Assembly: GCF_016862435.1 (NCBI RefSeq)
Contig: NZ_BOMY01000048.1
Location: forward strand, 62,001 to 126,000
Direction: 5' to 3'
Length of the DNA: 64,000 bases
Source of the DNA: Paractinoplanes tereljensis
GTDB lineage: Bacteria; Actinomycetota; Actinomycetes; Mycobacteriales; Micromonosporaceae
Both the position numbers and the translations under genes were made by a program. Of the stretch, positions 20,401 through 28,482 are shown in pieces. The first letter of the stretch is position 1, and each line of letters begins with the position of its first letter. The notes beneath the pieces are model-generated. The model did not search any database, was not told the origin of the DNA, and was given only the letters and a program-made list of their open reading frames with translations.

Positions 20401-21369
20401 GCACCGACCAGCTTCGGCGCTGCTGCCAGCGCACCGACCAGCTTCGGCGCACCCGCCGGGGCACCGAACGACTTCGGACCACCCTCCAGCTTCGGCGCTA
20501 CCGCTGGGGCACCGAACGAGTTCGGTTCGCCCTCCGGGTTCGGCTCACCGGCGTACCCGCAGCGGACGGGTGACCACAACGCACCCGGCAGCGAGCCGGG
20601 GGTTGCCGGGGTCGCACCGCTGTCGCCGGCCCGGGCCACCGCGCGGGCCTCGGCCAGCGCCCGGGTGGCCCCGCCGGTTCCGGGGAGCCCGGCCGGGCCG
20701 CCGGCTCTGCCCGGCCCGGAGCAGCCGCGTAACCCGCTCGCCGAGTTCACCAGCCCGGCGCCCGCGTCGGGCGGCGGCTATGCCCCGTTCCCGCCGGCCA
20801 ACGGCGGCGGCGGCGGTCCGTTCTCGGGCAACGGCACGGCTCCGTTCGCGGCGCCGACCGGACCGGGCCCGGAGCAGTACAGCGAGCTGACCACGGACAT
20901 TGCGGGTCGCAACAACGAGGCGTACGCGCCGCCCGGCTTCCCGGTGGCACTGTCCCCGGAGACCTCGGGTGCGGCCAGCCGGGCCACGGTGACCCCGCCC
21001 AGCCCCGACGACACCACCAGTTGGCCGGGTCCGGCCGGCACGCCGGCCAAGCCGGAGACGCCGCACGTGCGGATGCTTCCGATCCTGGTCTCGGTCGTGG
21101 TGGGCGCGGTGCTGCTGCTCGGTGTGGTCTTCGGCATCGTCTACCTGGTGGCCGGCGGCGAGGAGAAGACGCTCACCGTCAACACCGGCGAGTGCGTGAA
21201 GCAGAACGGCAATGAGGCGGTCAAGGTCGACTGCAGCGACGCCACCTCGTTCCAGGTGGTGTCCATCGTGGACGACCAGTCGAAGTGCCCCGACCCGCAG
21301 CAGCCGCATGTGCTGAACCCGACCAGCGACGGCAAGAACCAGGTCCTCTGCCTCAAGCCCCAGGGCTGA
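17437..21369 (+). CDS. giant FG-rich low-complexity protein with one TM helix and a C-terminal LppU-like domain
   Basis: 1310 aa. Residues 1-1205 are almost wholly Pro/Ala/Gly/Ser/Asp-rich with dozens of short FG motifs (DPFGRP, FGSAQP, TSFGAA, SGGFP) in degenerate tandem arrays. One TM helix follows (about 1213-1238). The external tail is about 70 residues (NTGECVKQNGNEAVKVDCSD ... VLCLKPQG) with four cysteines and resembles the LppU/SCO3897 domain. The topology suggests a long cytoplasmic disordered arm tethered to the membrane. The DNA carries near-perfect tandem repeats: a 49-base identical block at 18953 and 19025, a 72-base period. ATG 17437 has AGGAGG seven bases upstream. The function of the FG region is unknown. 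Confidence 0.85.
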   Translation: MTSEGHYAGTQPAEATSGGPTADGFPPDADGRRIAGRASAPSPADGFPSSYAPPPPATPNGGSPFVVPAVRTFGSGSEAAAASPARPTGTSYGSARVPQPEDESPRPASPYGSVSPGAASYGSATPQAASSPFAPPPPADNGGTPAAGASTFGAPAAGASAPGVVASEAAAGSASSSGPSFVPASGNAPEAPRSAWAPQQAPATGSSDNPFPLPQRKPASVDPGTIGEFDGFAAGTPGRGSLPDLPATDDVDPATGRPPGVSVFGAQRVRVPGATLAELPDAPQSVRSGHSADNGGFPTARPGDSGGFPPAHAADNGNFPPARAGDSGGFPSTRSDDADAAARAAESSGFPLRSGNASFPTRRGGESGGFPLRGAATPGGETPSESSATPGTELPIRSQQAPFGAPTATGSDAGSFSGFGGAAAEEAPHPYGRSADNPYGRPADLSGQPAESQSDPFGRPATSSDPFGRPSAEAPADPYGRSADSSADPFGRPTTDGQGDPFGRPSANGQSDAFGRPATDGQGGPLGRAAANGQSDAFGRPATDGQDGSFGRSSADGGDPFGRPVGDGQAGPFGRRPGSEAGTTPESSSQNGLADPFGRPAPGSGSGTTFGSAPETAGSPFGSARSEVSANSEAPTFGTARPDSLASSFKPRGSASANPDAKPDSPASAFGSTSPDAPAFGAAKPFGSADDEPSFGAAQPGTQYGSARPASSAGPADEDQSASFGSAQPSSPFGSAQPSSAFGSAQPGSPTAPFAGDQPGSPAAGGQATPYGSARPSSPAAFEGSPYGGDEQAPFKPASPAAPFGSSDVAPFRSVASGPADDARPVYGSARPAAPDDDADDQHSLYRPPAAESNGYPQRVPGASFGAVGTPSVPAPRDPSSEQSAPAAGAVGSARPVTASASVPSTSRSAPIDPAELPPPPAAAQARVYGRPAAPAEPENDEPADEPGFPAPVELPFDGSRSPAGTYGSPAAAPDSFEPPTSFGAATSAPTSFGAAASAPTSFGAPAGAPNDFGPPSSFGATAGAPNEFGSPSGFGSPAYPQRTGDHNAPGSEPGVAGVAPLSPARATARASASARVAPPVPGSPAGPPALPGPEQPRNPLAEFTSPAPASGGGYAPFPPANGGGGGPFSGNGTAPFAAPTGPGPEQYSELTTDIAGRNNEAYAPPGFPVALSPETSGAASRATVTPPSPDDTTSWPGPAGTPAKPETPHVRMLPILVSVVVGAVLLLGVVFGIVYLVAGGEEKTLTVNTGECVKQNGNEAVKVDCSDATSFQVVSIVDDQSKCPDPQQPHVLNPTSDGKNQVLCLKPQG
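18953..19073 (+). repeat. 72-base in-frame tandem repeat inside the FG-rich gene
   Basis: Bases 18953-19001 and 19025-19073 are identical over 49 positions, with a period of 72 bases (24 codons). This shows recent in-frame duplication within the low-complexity region. Confidence 0.8.
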
Positions 21370-21401
21370 TAGCTCAGCGCTGATGTCATCCTGACCACCT
21401 T

Positions 21402-21432
21402 CGTGCCGTGCCGACCCGGTCGGTGCGGCACG
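21402..21432. terminator. imperfect hairpin between the FG-rich gene and the NHL gene
   Basis: Two arms of 15 bases (21402-21416 and 21418-21432) pair except for a central TG/TG mismatch. It ends eight bases before ATG 21441, so it could end upstream transcription or hinder initiation of the next gene. There is no T-run. Confidence 0.45.
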
Positions 21433-21440
21433 ATGGTGCG

Positions 21441-23228
21441 ATGACTGGGCGTGTGCGGGCCCCCGAGTTGCGGGGCCGAGGCTGGCTGAACACCGGCGGT
21501 AAGAACCTGACCCTGGCTGACCTGCGGGGAAAGGTTGTGGTCCTGGATTTCTGGACCTTCTGCTGCATCAACTGCCTGCACGTTCTCGACGAGCTGCGGC
21601 CGCTCGAGGAGCGGTTCGGCGACGCCGTCGTGGTGATCGGCGTGCACTCGCCGAAGTTCGAGCACGAGCGCGATCCGGTGGCGCTGGCGGCGGCCGTGGA
21701 GCGCTACGGCGTGCATCACCCGGTGGTCGACGACGGCGACATGCACCTCTGGCAGCAGTACGCGGCCAAGGCCTGGCCGACGCTCGCGGTGATCGACCCG
21801 ACCGGCTATCTGGTGGCGTCGATGGCCGGCGAGGGGCACGCGGAGGGTCTGTCCCGCCTGATCGAGGAACTGATCACCAAGCACGAGGCGGACGGCACCC
21901 TGCACCGCGGCACCGGCCCGTACGTTCCGCCGGCCGCGGCCGAGACCCTGCTGCGTTTCCCCGGCAAGGCGATCGAGCTGCCGGACGGCCACCTGCTGGT
22001 CTCCGATTCGGCCCGGCATTCGCTGGCCGAGCTGTCCGCGGACGGCGAGTCCCTGGTGCGCCGGTTCGGCAGCGGCGAGCGGGGCGAGCCGTTCAACGAG
22101 CCGCAGGGCCTGCTGCTGCTCCCGGCCGAGGTCGCCGCGCGGGTCGGTTACGACGTGCTGGTCGCCGACACGGTCAACCACCAACTGCGCGGCCTGCACC
22201 TCACCACCGGCGAGATCACGCTGGTGGCGGGCTCCGGCAAGCCGTGGCGCTCGGCCGCCGACGGCCCGCAGGAGGCGCTGGCCGCCGACCTGTCGTCGCC
22301 GTGGGACCTGGCCTGGTTCGACGACAAGGTCATCATCGCGATGGCCGGCATCCACGAGCTGTGGTGGTTCGACCCGTCGGCCGGCACGGTCGGCGTCTAC
22401 GCCGGCACGACCGTCGAGTCGCTGCGGGACGGCCCGATCCCCGATGTCTGGATGGCCCAGCCGTCCGGTCTGTCGGTGGGCGGCGACCGGCTGTGGATCG
22501 CCGACAGCGAGACGTCGGCGCTGCGCTGGATCGAGGCCGGGGTGCTGCACACCGCGGTCGGCCAGGGCCTGTTCGACTTCGGTCACGTGGACGGCCCGGC
22601 CAAGGAGGCGCTGCTCCAGCACCCGCTCGGGGTGGCCGCCCTGCCGGACGGTTCGGTGCTGGTGGCGGACACCTACAACGGCGCGATCCGGCGCTTCGAC
22701 CCGGTCACCGACGAGGTGTCGACGGTCGATTCCGGTCTGAACGAGCCGAGCGACATCGTCGTGACCGAGGCCGGCGACGTCATCGTGGTGGAGTCGTCGG
22801 CGCACCGGATGACCCGGCTGGCACCCGGCGTGGTCAAGACGGTGACCGGCGAGCGGCACCGCACCGAACGCCCACCGTCGGTGGTGGCTCCCGGTGCCCT
22901 GAGCCTCGACGTGATCTTCACGCCCGCGCCGGGGCAGAAGCTGGACACCCAGTTCGGCCCGTCCACCCGCCTCGAGGTGTCCGCGTCCCCGCCCGAGCTG
23001 CTGCTCGACGGGGCCGGCGTCACCACCGACCTGTCCCGCGCCCTGGTGATCAACCCGAGCGTGCCCAAGGGCATCCTGCAGGTGGTCGCCCAGGCCGCCA
23101 CCTGCGACGTCGACGTGGAGTTCGCGGCCTGCCACCTGACCCGCCAGGACTGGGGTGTCCCGATCGTGGTGAGCCCGGACGGCCCGTCCCGCCTGCCACT
23201 CATCCTGCGCGGCGTGGACGAGAATTAG
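21441..23228 (+). CDS. thioredoxin-like domain fused to NHL repeats
   Basis: 595 aa. Residues about 15-150 form a TlpA/AhpC-type thioredoxin fold with a redox motif CINC in FWTFCCINCLHVLDELRP, and WPTLAVIDPTG for the cis-proline loop. Residues about 165-480 contain NHL beta-propeller repeats (ELPDGHLLVSDSARHSLAELS, here cut; VLVADTYNGAIRRFDP). A beta-rich C-terminal domain follows. The architecture matches the NHLRC2-type family, whose biochemical role is poorly known. It has no signal peptide, so it is probably cytosolic. I chose ATG 21441 over the open frame from 21408. The 3' end overlaps the convergent pxpA by four bases. Confidence 0.88.
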   Translation: MTGRVRAPELRGRGWLNTGGKNLTLADLRGKVVVLDFWTFCCINCLHVLDELRPLEERFGDAVVVIGVHSPKFEHERDPVALAAAVERYGVHHPVVDDGDMHLWQQYAAKAWPTLAVIDPTGYLVASMAGEGHAEGLSRLIEELITKHEADGTLHRGTGPYVPPAAAETLLRFPGKAIELPDGHLLVSDSARHSLAELSADGESLVRRFGSGERGEPFNEPQGLLLLPAEVAARVGYDVLVADTVNHQLRGLHLTTGEITLVAGSGKPWRSAADGPQEALAADLSSPWDLAWFDDKVIIAMAGIHELWWFDPSAGTVGVYAGTTVESLRDGPIPDVWMAQPSGLSVGGDRLWIADSETSALRWIEAGVLHTAVGQGLFDFGHVDGPAKEALLQHPLGVAALPDGSVLVADTYNGAIRRFDPVTDEVSTVDSGLNEPSDIVVTEAGDVIVVESSAHRMTRLAPGVVKTVTGERHRTERPPSVVAPGALSLDVIFTPAPGQKLDTQFGPSTRLEVSASPPELLLDGAGVTTDLSRALVINPSVPKGILQVVAQAATCDVDVEFAACHLTRQDWGVPIVVSPDGPSRLPLILRGVDEN

Positions 23229-23992
23229 CTCCAGGCGACGAACGGCGCCAGCGTGCGGCCGGCCTTGACCAGGCCGGCCCGCACCTGCCCGGCCAGCTCG
23301 ACCGCTCCGGGGGTGTCCCCGTGCACGCAGATCGAGGCCACGTCGCAGGGGACGATCTCCCCGTCGGCCGTCTCGACCTGCCGCGCGGTGGCCATCCGGA
23401 CGGCCCGGGCCACGACCAGGTCCGGGTCGGTGACGATCGCGCCGGCCACCGTGCGGGGAACCAGCGTGCCGCCCGGCCGGTAGCCGCGGTCGGCGAAGCC
23501 CTCGCCCACCGCGGTCAGTCCGGCCGCCACGGCCAGCCGGGCCAGCACTGATCCGGGCTGGCAGAGCACCGGAACCCCCGGGTCGTACGCGCGCACGGCC
23601 GCGACCACGGCCGACGCCTGCCCCTCGTCGACGGCCGCAGTGTTGTAGAGCGCGCCGTGCGGCTTGACGTAGTCCACCTGGCCACCGGCCGCCCGGCAGA
23701 AGGCTTCCAGCGCGCCGATCTGGTACAGCACGTCGTCATGCAGTTCGGTCAGGTCGTAGTCGATCCGGCGGCGGCCGAACCCGGCCAGGTCGCGGTAACC
23801 GACCTGGGCCCCGATCGCGACGCCGCGTTCCACCGCCGCGTCGCAGATCCGGTGCATGGTGGACGGATCGCCGGCGTGGAAGCCGCACGCCACGTTGGCC
23901 GAGGTGACGATGTCGAGCAGGGCCTCGTCGTCGCCGAGGGTCCAGCGGCCGAAGCCCTCGCCCAGGTCGGCGTTCAGGTCAATGGAACTCAC
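23225..23992 (-). CDS. pxpA: 5-oxoprolinase subunit A (LamB/YcsF family)
   Basis: A 255-aa protein with the family signature at the N-terminus (DLNADLGEGFGRW), NVACGFHAGDPSTM (about residues 34-47), a KPHGALYN motif (about 109-116) and a terminal VHGDTPGAVELA. With PxpB and PxpC it cleaves 5-oxoproline to glutamate using ATP, a metabolite-repair reaction. It is the last gene of the pxpB-pxpC-pxpA operon, and its GTG start lies 14 bases inside the end of pxpC. Confidence 0.94.
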   Translation of the reverse strand: MSSIDLNADLGEGFGRWTLGDDEALLDIVTSANVACGFHAGDPSTMHRICDAAVERGVAIGAQVGYRDLAGFGRRRIDYDLTELHDDVLYQIGALEAFCRAAGGQVDYVKPHGALYNTAAVDEGQASAVVAAVRAYDPGVPVLCQPGSVLARLAVAAGLTAVGEGFADRGYRPGGTLVPRTVAGAIVTDPDLVVARAVRMATARQVETADGEIVPCDVASICVHGDTPGAVELAGQVRAGLVKAGRTLAPFVAWS

Positions 23993-24803
23993 GAAAACGC
24001 ACCGTACTACCCGGCCGGGCCTGCGCGAGCGGCGTCACGTCGTCGACCACCCCGATGACCGGATAGCCGCCGGTGGTCGGGTGATCGGCCAGGAAGATCA
24101 ACGGCTGCCCGTCCGCGGGCACCTGCACCGCACCCAGCACCACGCCTTCGGAGGGCAGTTCGCCGAGCTTGGTGCGGGTCAGGGCACTGCCGGCCAGCCG
24201 GCAGCCGACGCGGTTGCTCACCGGCGAGACGGCGTACGCCGAGGAGAACAGTTCCGCCGCCGCGAACCAGTCGTCGCGCGGCCCCAGCCGTACGCCCAGA
24301 AGCAGTTCGTCGGCGACCTCGACCGTCGGTCCCGGCGGGGGTCCGCCGGTGGCGTCGCCGATCGGCAGCGTCATGCCGTCGGCGAGCTTCGCGGGTCCCA
24401 GACCGGAGAGCGTGTCGGTGGACCGGCTGCCGAGCACCGGCTCGACCCCGATCCCGCCCGCCACCGCGAGATAGGAGCGCACCCCGCGGGTGGCCCGCCC
24501 GATGTCGAGGACCGACCCGGCCGGCACGTCGATCACCTCGCCGTCAACCGGCACCTTGTCGATCCGCACCGTCGCGACCGCCCCGGTGACCGCGACCCGG
24601 ACCGCCCGCTCGAAGCGAAGTGCGCAGCCCATCAGGGTCGTTTCGAGTCCGGCCGCGGTGGCCGGGTTCCCGACCAGCGCGTTGGCCCGGCGCAGCGCCG
24701 GCTGGTCGAGCGCCCCGGACCGCGGCACGCCGAGGTGGGCGTATCCCGGCCGGCCGAGGTCCTGCACGGTGGTGAGCGGCCCCGGCCGCACGACGGTGAT
24801 CAT
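23979..24803 (-). CDS. pxpC: 5-oxoprolinase subunit C (biotin-dependent carboxyltransferase family)
   Basis: A 274-aa protein starting MITVVRPGPLTTVQDLGRPG, the conserved N-terminus of the KipA/allophanate hydrolase subunit 2 family. SNRVGCRL-type and DHPTTGGYPVIGVV motifs lie in the C-terminal half. The start at ATG 24803 overlaps the pxpB stop (ATGA). It forms the catalytic partner of PxpB. Confidence 0.94.
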   Translation of the reverse strand: MITVVRPGPLTTVQDLGRPGYAHLGVPRSGALDQPALRRANALVGNPATAAGLETTLMGCALRFERAVRVAVTGAVATVRIDKVPVDGEVIDVPAGSVLDIGRATRGVRSYLAVAGGIGVEPVLGSRSTDTLSGLGPAKLADGMTLPIGDATGGPPPGPTVEVADELLLGVRLGPRDDWFAAAELFSSAYAVSPVSNRVGCRLAGSALTRTKLGELPSEGVVLGAVQVPADGQPLIFLADHPTTGGYPVIGVVDDVTPLAQARPGSTVRFREFH

Positions 24804-25405
24804 GCGGGCACCAGGCGCACTCGAGTGCCGGGAGTGAGCAGGGCGGGCGGTTCCGCCCGTACGTCGAAAAGCTCCTGGCCGGTGTGTCCGACCAGCCGCC
24901 ACCCGCCCGGTGAGGCGGTGGGATAGATCCCGGCGTAGGGGCCGGCCAGGCCGACCGCGCCGGCCGGCACGCGAGGCCGCGGAGCGGCGAGCCGCGGCAC
25001 CGACCATTCTTCCGGAAGCCCGCGCATGTACGCGAAACCCGGAGCAAAGCCGCAGAAGGCCACGATCAGTTCGGCGTTGACGAGACGGTCCACCGCTTCC
25101 GGAACGCTGACTCCCCAGTGCGAAGCGACGTCCGGCAGATCTTCTCCGTCGAATGTGGTCGAGATCTCAATTTGCCGTTCTGAGGTGAGCTGAGCAAAAT
25201 CCGGTTCCGGCCATTCGCCCAGCAACTCGGCGGTTCCCGGCGCAACGCCGTCAAGGAGGACGGTTCGGGCGCCCGGGACGATGTCGGTCACGGTCAGCTC
25301 GCCGGACTCCCGTCGGCGCCAGAACTCCGCCCGCCAGGCCTCGACCTGTTCACCGTCGCGACACTCGATCACCAGTGCCGAAGGTCCCGCCGGAAGTACT
25401 CTCAT
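24800..25405 (-). CDS. pxpB: 5-oxoprolinase subunit B (KipI family)
   Basis: About 201 aa of the KipI/allophanate hydrolase subunit 1 family: MRVLPAGPSALVIEC at the start, then IAFCGFAPGFAYM-like (VAFCGFAPGFAYMRGLP, about residues 123-139) and PRVPAGAVGLAGPYAGIYP (about 150-168). It is the first gene of the operon. The start may be ATG 25405 or ATG 25414, and neither has a strong ribosome site. The gene is divergent from the hemolysin III gene, so the two promoters share 25406-25473. Confidence 0.92.
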   Translation of the reverse strand: MRVLPAGPSALVIECRDGEQVEAWRAEFWRRRESGELTVTDIVPGARTVLLDGVAPGTAELLGEWPEPDFAQLTSERQIEISTTFDGEDLPDVASHWGVSVPEAVDRLVNAELIVAFCGFAPGFAYMRGLPEEWSVPRLAAPRPRVPAGAVGLAGPYAGIYPTASPGGWRLVGHTGQELFDVRAEPPALLTPGTRVRLVPA

Positions 25406-25473
25406 GACGATCATTCTGCCCGTGAGCGGCTTGACTACTTGCCAGTAACTTACGGTGCCGTAACCTAGGAGCC

Positions 25474-26154
25474 GTGACGACCTCAGCACCGTTCCGGATG
25501 AAGCCGGCCGATCTCGGGAAACCCCGTCTGCGCGGCCGCCTGCACCAGTACGCGTTCTTCGTCGCCATCGTCGGCGGCATCGTGCTCTGCTCGATCGCCC
25601 TCAGTCGGCCGGGCATCGCACCCTTCCTGAGCTGCTTGATCTACAGCGTCACCGTGTGCGGCCTGTTCGGGATCAGCGCGCTCTACCACCGCAAGGTCTG
25701 GACCGAGCGCGGCTATCAGATCATGCGCCGGATGGATCACTCGATGATCTTCATCTTCATCGCCGGCACCTACACCCCGTTCTGCGTCGAGCTGCTGCAT
25801 CCCGGCAAGGCGACGCTGATGCTCAGCCTGATCTGGGGCGGTGCGCTCGGCGGCGTGGCGCTCAAGGTGATCTGGCCGCACCTGCCGCGCTGGGCCGGCG
25901 CCCCGCTCTACGTGGCGCTGGGCTGGGCGGCGATCGCCATCCTGCCCGACGTGCTGCACCGCGGCGGCGTGGCCTGCCTGGTCCTGCTGATCACCGGTGG
26001 CGTGATCTACACGGTCGGCGCGGTCTTCTACGCGCTGCGCCGGCCGAACCCGTGGCCGAGCATCTTCGGGCACCACGAGTTCTTCCACGCCTGCACGCTG
26101 GTGGCGGCGATCTGCCACCACATCGCGGTCTACTTCGCGCTGTACGCGTCGTAG
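25474..26154 (+). CDS. hemolysin III family membrane protein (TrhA/PAQR type)
   Basis: A 226-aa polytopic protein with seven likely TM helices and the family's conserved residues: SALYHRKVW (about 66-74), MDHSMIFIFIAGTYTPFC (about 88-105) and the zinc-site motif HHEFFHACTL near residue 200. Bacterial members affect membrane homeostasis and are not usually toxins. GTG 25474 has TAGGAG two to three bases upstream; the ATG at 25498 is an alternative start. The 3' end overlaps the convergent HxlR gene by 25 bases. Confidence 0.9.
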   Translation: MTTSAPFRMKPADLGKPRLRGRLHQYAFFVAIVGGIVLCSIALSRPGIAPFLSCLIYSVTVCGLFGISALYHRKVWTERGYQIMRRMDHSMIFIFIAGTYTPFCVELLHPGKATLMLSLIWGGALGGVALKVIWPHLPRWAGAPLYVALGWAAIAILPDVLHRGGVACLVLLITGGVIYTVGAVFYALRRPNPWPSIFGHHEFFHACTLVAAICHHIAVYFALYAS

Positions 26155-26492
26155 GAGTCCCGGGCCGCCTGCACGTCCTCGATGTGCGCCTCGGCCCACT
26201 TCTCCAGCCCCTCGACCAGGCCGTAAAGGCTCTGGCCCAGGCTGGTTAGCGCATAGTCGACACGCGGCGGCACCACCGGATGTACGGTCCGGGTGATCAG
26301 TCCGTCGCGCTCGAGGCCGCGCAGCGTCTGGGTGAGCATCTTCGGGCTGACGCCCTGGATCCGGTTGGCCAGCTCGGTGTAGCGGTGCGAGCCGTCGGCC
26401 AGCATCACCACGATGAGCACGCTCCAGGTGTCACCGATCCGGTCCAGAATCTGCCGGCTCGGGCAGTCTTTGGCGTACGCACTGGTCTCCAC
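26130..26492 (-). CDS. HxlR-family transcriptional regulator
   Basis: 120 aa with the HxlR winged-helix pattern: a single N-terminal Cys (C9) in KDCPSRQILDRIGDTWSVLIV, then ISPKML-like (VSPKMLTQTLRGLERDGLITR, trimmed) and VDYALTSLGQSL. Members with one N-terminal cysteine often sense electrophiles or redox stress. It is divergent from a QorB-like reductase, 113 bases away, a common regulator-target pair. It is likely to control both genes from the shared spacer. Confidence 0.9.
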   Translation of the reverse strand: METSAYAKDCPSRQILDRIGDTWSVLIVVMLADGSHRYTELANRIQGVSPKMLTQTLRGLERDGLITRTVHPVVPPRVDYALTSLGQSLYGLVEGLEKWAEAHIEDVQAARDSYDAYSAK

Positions 26493-26605
26493 GCTGTTAA
26501 CTATCCCGCAGGTGAGTACTGCACTTCAAGGTGCCCACTATCTATTGGGAAGTGACCGCTGAGCTGCGACGTTGAGCCTGGCAACCGCAAGAAGGAGATC
26601 AGAAA

Positions 26606-27442
26606 ATGACCATCGTCGTCACCGGTGCCACCGGACACCTCGGCCGTCTCGCCATCGAGTCCCTGCTCGCCAAGGGCGTACCGGCCGCCGACATCGTCGG
26701 TCTCGGCCGCCAGCTCGACAAGATCGCCGACCTGGGGATCACCACCAAGCACGTCGACTACGCCGACGTGGACGCCCTCACCGCCGCCTTCACCGGCGCC
26801 GACAAGGTGCTGTTCATCTCCGGCAGCGAGCCCGGCAAGCGCGTCCCGCAGCACACCAACATCATCACCGCGGCCAAGAACGCCGGCGTCGGCCTGATCG
26901 TGTACACCAGCATTCCGCGGGCCGACACCACCGACATGAAGCTGGCCGAGGAGCACCTGGTCACCGAGCAGCTGCTGGCCGAATCGGGCCTGCCGCACGT
27001 GCTGCTGCGCAACGGCTGGTACATCGAGAACTACTCGGTCGAGCAGGCGCTCGCGCACGGCCTGGTCGGTGCGGCCGGCGAGGGCCAGATCTCCGCCGCG
27101 ACCCGCGCCGACTTCGCCGAGGCCGCGGCGTCGGTCCTGGTCGGCGAGGGGCACGAGGGCAAGGTGTACGAGCTGGGCGGGGAACCGTTCACGCTGACCG
27201 ACCTGGCCGCCGAGATCTCCCGCCAGTCCGGCCAGGAGGTCGCCTACACCGACCTGTCCCCGGAGAAGTACACCGAGGTGCTTGTCGGCGTCGGGGTGCC
27301 CGCGCCGTTCGCGGAGATCCTGGCCGACTCGGACCGGGCCGCCGCCAAGGGCGCGCTGTTCGTGCCGGTCACCGACCTGGAGGCGCTGCTCGGCCGCCCG
27401 GTGACCCCGCTCGCCACGGCCATCGCCGCCGCCGTCAAGTAG
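26606..27442 (+). CDS. NmrA/QorB-type NAD(P)H quinone oxidoreductase
   Basis: A 278-aa atypical short-chain dehydrogenase. The N-terminal dinucleotide motif is VTGATGHLGRLA, followed by KVLFISGSEPGKR and LLRNGWYIENYS (about residues 133-144), as in E. coli QorB. It probably reduces quinones or other electrophiles with NADPH. AGAAGGAGATC lies about ten bases before the ATG. Transcription from the HxlR-QorB spacer is probably induced by quinone-like compounds; this is inferred from the pairing. Confidence 0.9.
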   Translation: MTIVVTGATGHLGRLAIESLLAKGVPAADIVGLGRQLDKIADLGITTKHVDYADVDALTAAFTGADKVLFISGSEPGKRVPQHTNIITAAKNAGVGLIVYTSIPRADTTDMKLAEEHLVTEQLLAESGLPHVLLRNGWYIENYSVEQALAHGLVGAAGEGQISAATRADFAEAAASVLVGEGHEGKVYELGGEPFTLTDLAAEISRQSGQEVAYTDLSPEKYTEVLVGVGVPAPFAEILADSDRAAAKGALFVPVTDLEALLGRPVTPLATAIAAAVK

Positions 27443-27451
27443 TGACACATG

Positions 27452-27502
27452 CGCGACGCCGGCCGAACCGCCTAGGGGGAAAGGCGGTCGACCGGCGTCG
27501 CG
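27452..27502. terminator. bidirectional terminator with nested hairpin
   Basis: A perfect 11-bp outer stem (27452-27462 with 27492-27502) encloses a second 6-bp stem (27468-27473 with 27482-27487). It sits between convergent stops at 27442 and 27512. Confidence 0.8.
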
Positions 27503-27511
27503 AGTCAGTTA

Positions 27512-27781
27512 CTAGTAGCCCGGAGGCGGCACGTCGTCGCGGCGGGTCTCACGGACCTCCGCGGCATAGCCCGGTCCGGCCACCGGCGCGGTCGTCTGCC
27601 GGGTGACCACCGTGCGCCGGCGGCTGTTCCAGAACCACAGGGTGATGATCAGGCCGGCCAACCCGGCGGCCATCAGGATCCATCCGATGATGTTGATGTC
27701 CAGCCCGCTGATGTCAGCGTTGACGGCGAACGCCAAGATCGCCCCCACCGCCAGCAGGAAGATACTTCCGCCGATGCCCAT
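27512..27781 (-). CDS. DUF6458-type two-TM small membrane protein
   Basis: 89 aa with two TM helices (residues about 4-22 and 31-50) separated by ADISGLDINIIGW, a hallmark of the DUF6458 family widespread in actinobacteria. A cytoplasmic basic tail ends in PPPGY. Function unknown. Several such genes usually occur per genome. Confidence 0.8.
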   Translation of the reverse strand: MGIGGSIFLLAVGAILAFAVNADISGLDINIIGWILMAAGLAGLIITLWFWNSRRRTVVTRQTTAPVAGPGYAAEVRETRRDDVPPPGY

Positions 27782-27870
27782 CGCCGCTTCTCCTTGATCC
27801 TCACTGAGGTCAATGCGTTGAGCGGTGTGTTACCCAGGCGTCGAGAATCTCAATCAGGCAAGCTGTCCAC

Positions 27871-28389
27871 ATGAGCGCACGGACCCTCGTCATCCTCCGG
27901 CACGCCAAGGCCGAGACCCCCGGGGAAGAACCCGACTTCGACCGGAAGCTGACCACCCGCGGGGAGACCGACGCGGACGCCGCCGGGGCCTGGCTCGCCG
28001 ACGAGCGCATCCACCCCGACCTGGTGTTCTGTTCGCCGGCCGCGCGCACCCGGCAGACCTGGCAGGGTGTCTCGATCGCGCTGGCGCAGGCCCAGACCGG
28101 GCAGGTCTCGGCCGAGGTCCGCTACGAGAAGAGCCTCTACGAGGGCGGCCGCACCGAGGTGTTCGATCTCCTCCAGACGGTGCCCGACACGGTCCGCACG
28201 GTGCTCGTGGTCGGGCACAACCCGACCGTGTCCGAGGTGTCCATCCTGCTGGTTCCGGACGAGCAGTGGGACGGCCGGCAGGTCGAGCTGCGCACCTCCG
28301 GGCTGGCCGTGCACCGCGCCGACGGCCCGTGGGCCGCCACCGAACCAGGTTCGATGCCCCTGACCGAGCGGCACACGGCCCGCGGCTGA
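27871..28389 (+). CDS. SixA-like histidine phosphatase
   Basis: A 172-aa histidine-phosphatase-superfamily protein. The catalytic RHG-type motif is LRHAKAE (about residues 9-15), an Arg-bearing SPAARTRQT follows (about 55-63), and the second catalytic His is in VVGHNPTVSE (about 113-122). SixA dephosphorylates phosphohistidine on signalling or PTS proteins; the target here is unknown. It stands alone, with a strong terminator after it. Confidence 0.88.
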   Translation: MSARTLVILRHAKAETPGEEPDFDRKLTTRGETDADAAGAWLADERIHPDLVFCSPAARTRQTWQGVSIALAQAQTGQVSAEVRYEKSLYEGGRTEVFDLLQTVPDTVRTVLVVGHNPTVSEVSILLVPDEQWDGRQVELRTSGLAVHRADGPWAATEPGSMPLTERHTARG

Positions 28390-28414
28390 GCGCCTACTTC
28401 CGGTACCGCGACGA

Positions 28415-28457
28415 AGGCCGGCCCGGACGTCCTTGTCCGAGCCGGCCTCAGCCGTTT
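28415..28457 (+). terminator. intrinsic terminator after the SixA gene
   Basis: AGGCCGGC/GCCGGCCT (28415-28422 with 28441-28448) plus an inner CGGAC/GTCCG stem (28424-28428 with 28435-28439), with TTTT at 28454-28457. Confidence 0.85.
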
Positions 28458-28482
28458 TCAGGAGAGTGGGAAAAGGTCTAAC

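Noticed and set aside
18700..20560. possible CRISPR-like array from regular repeats
   Set aside because: The repeats are in-frame codons for FG-type peptide motifs inside one gene, without conserved spacers or cas genes.
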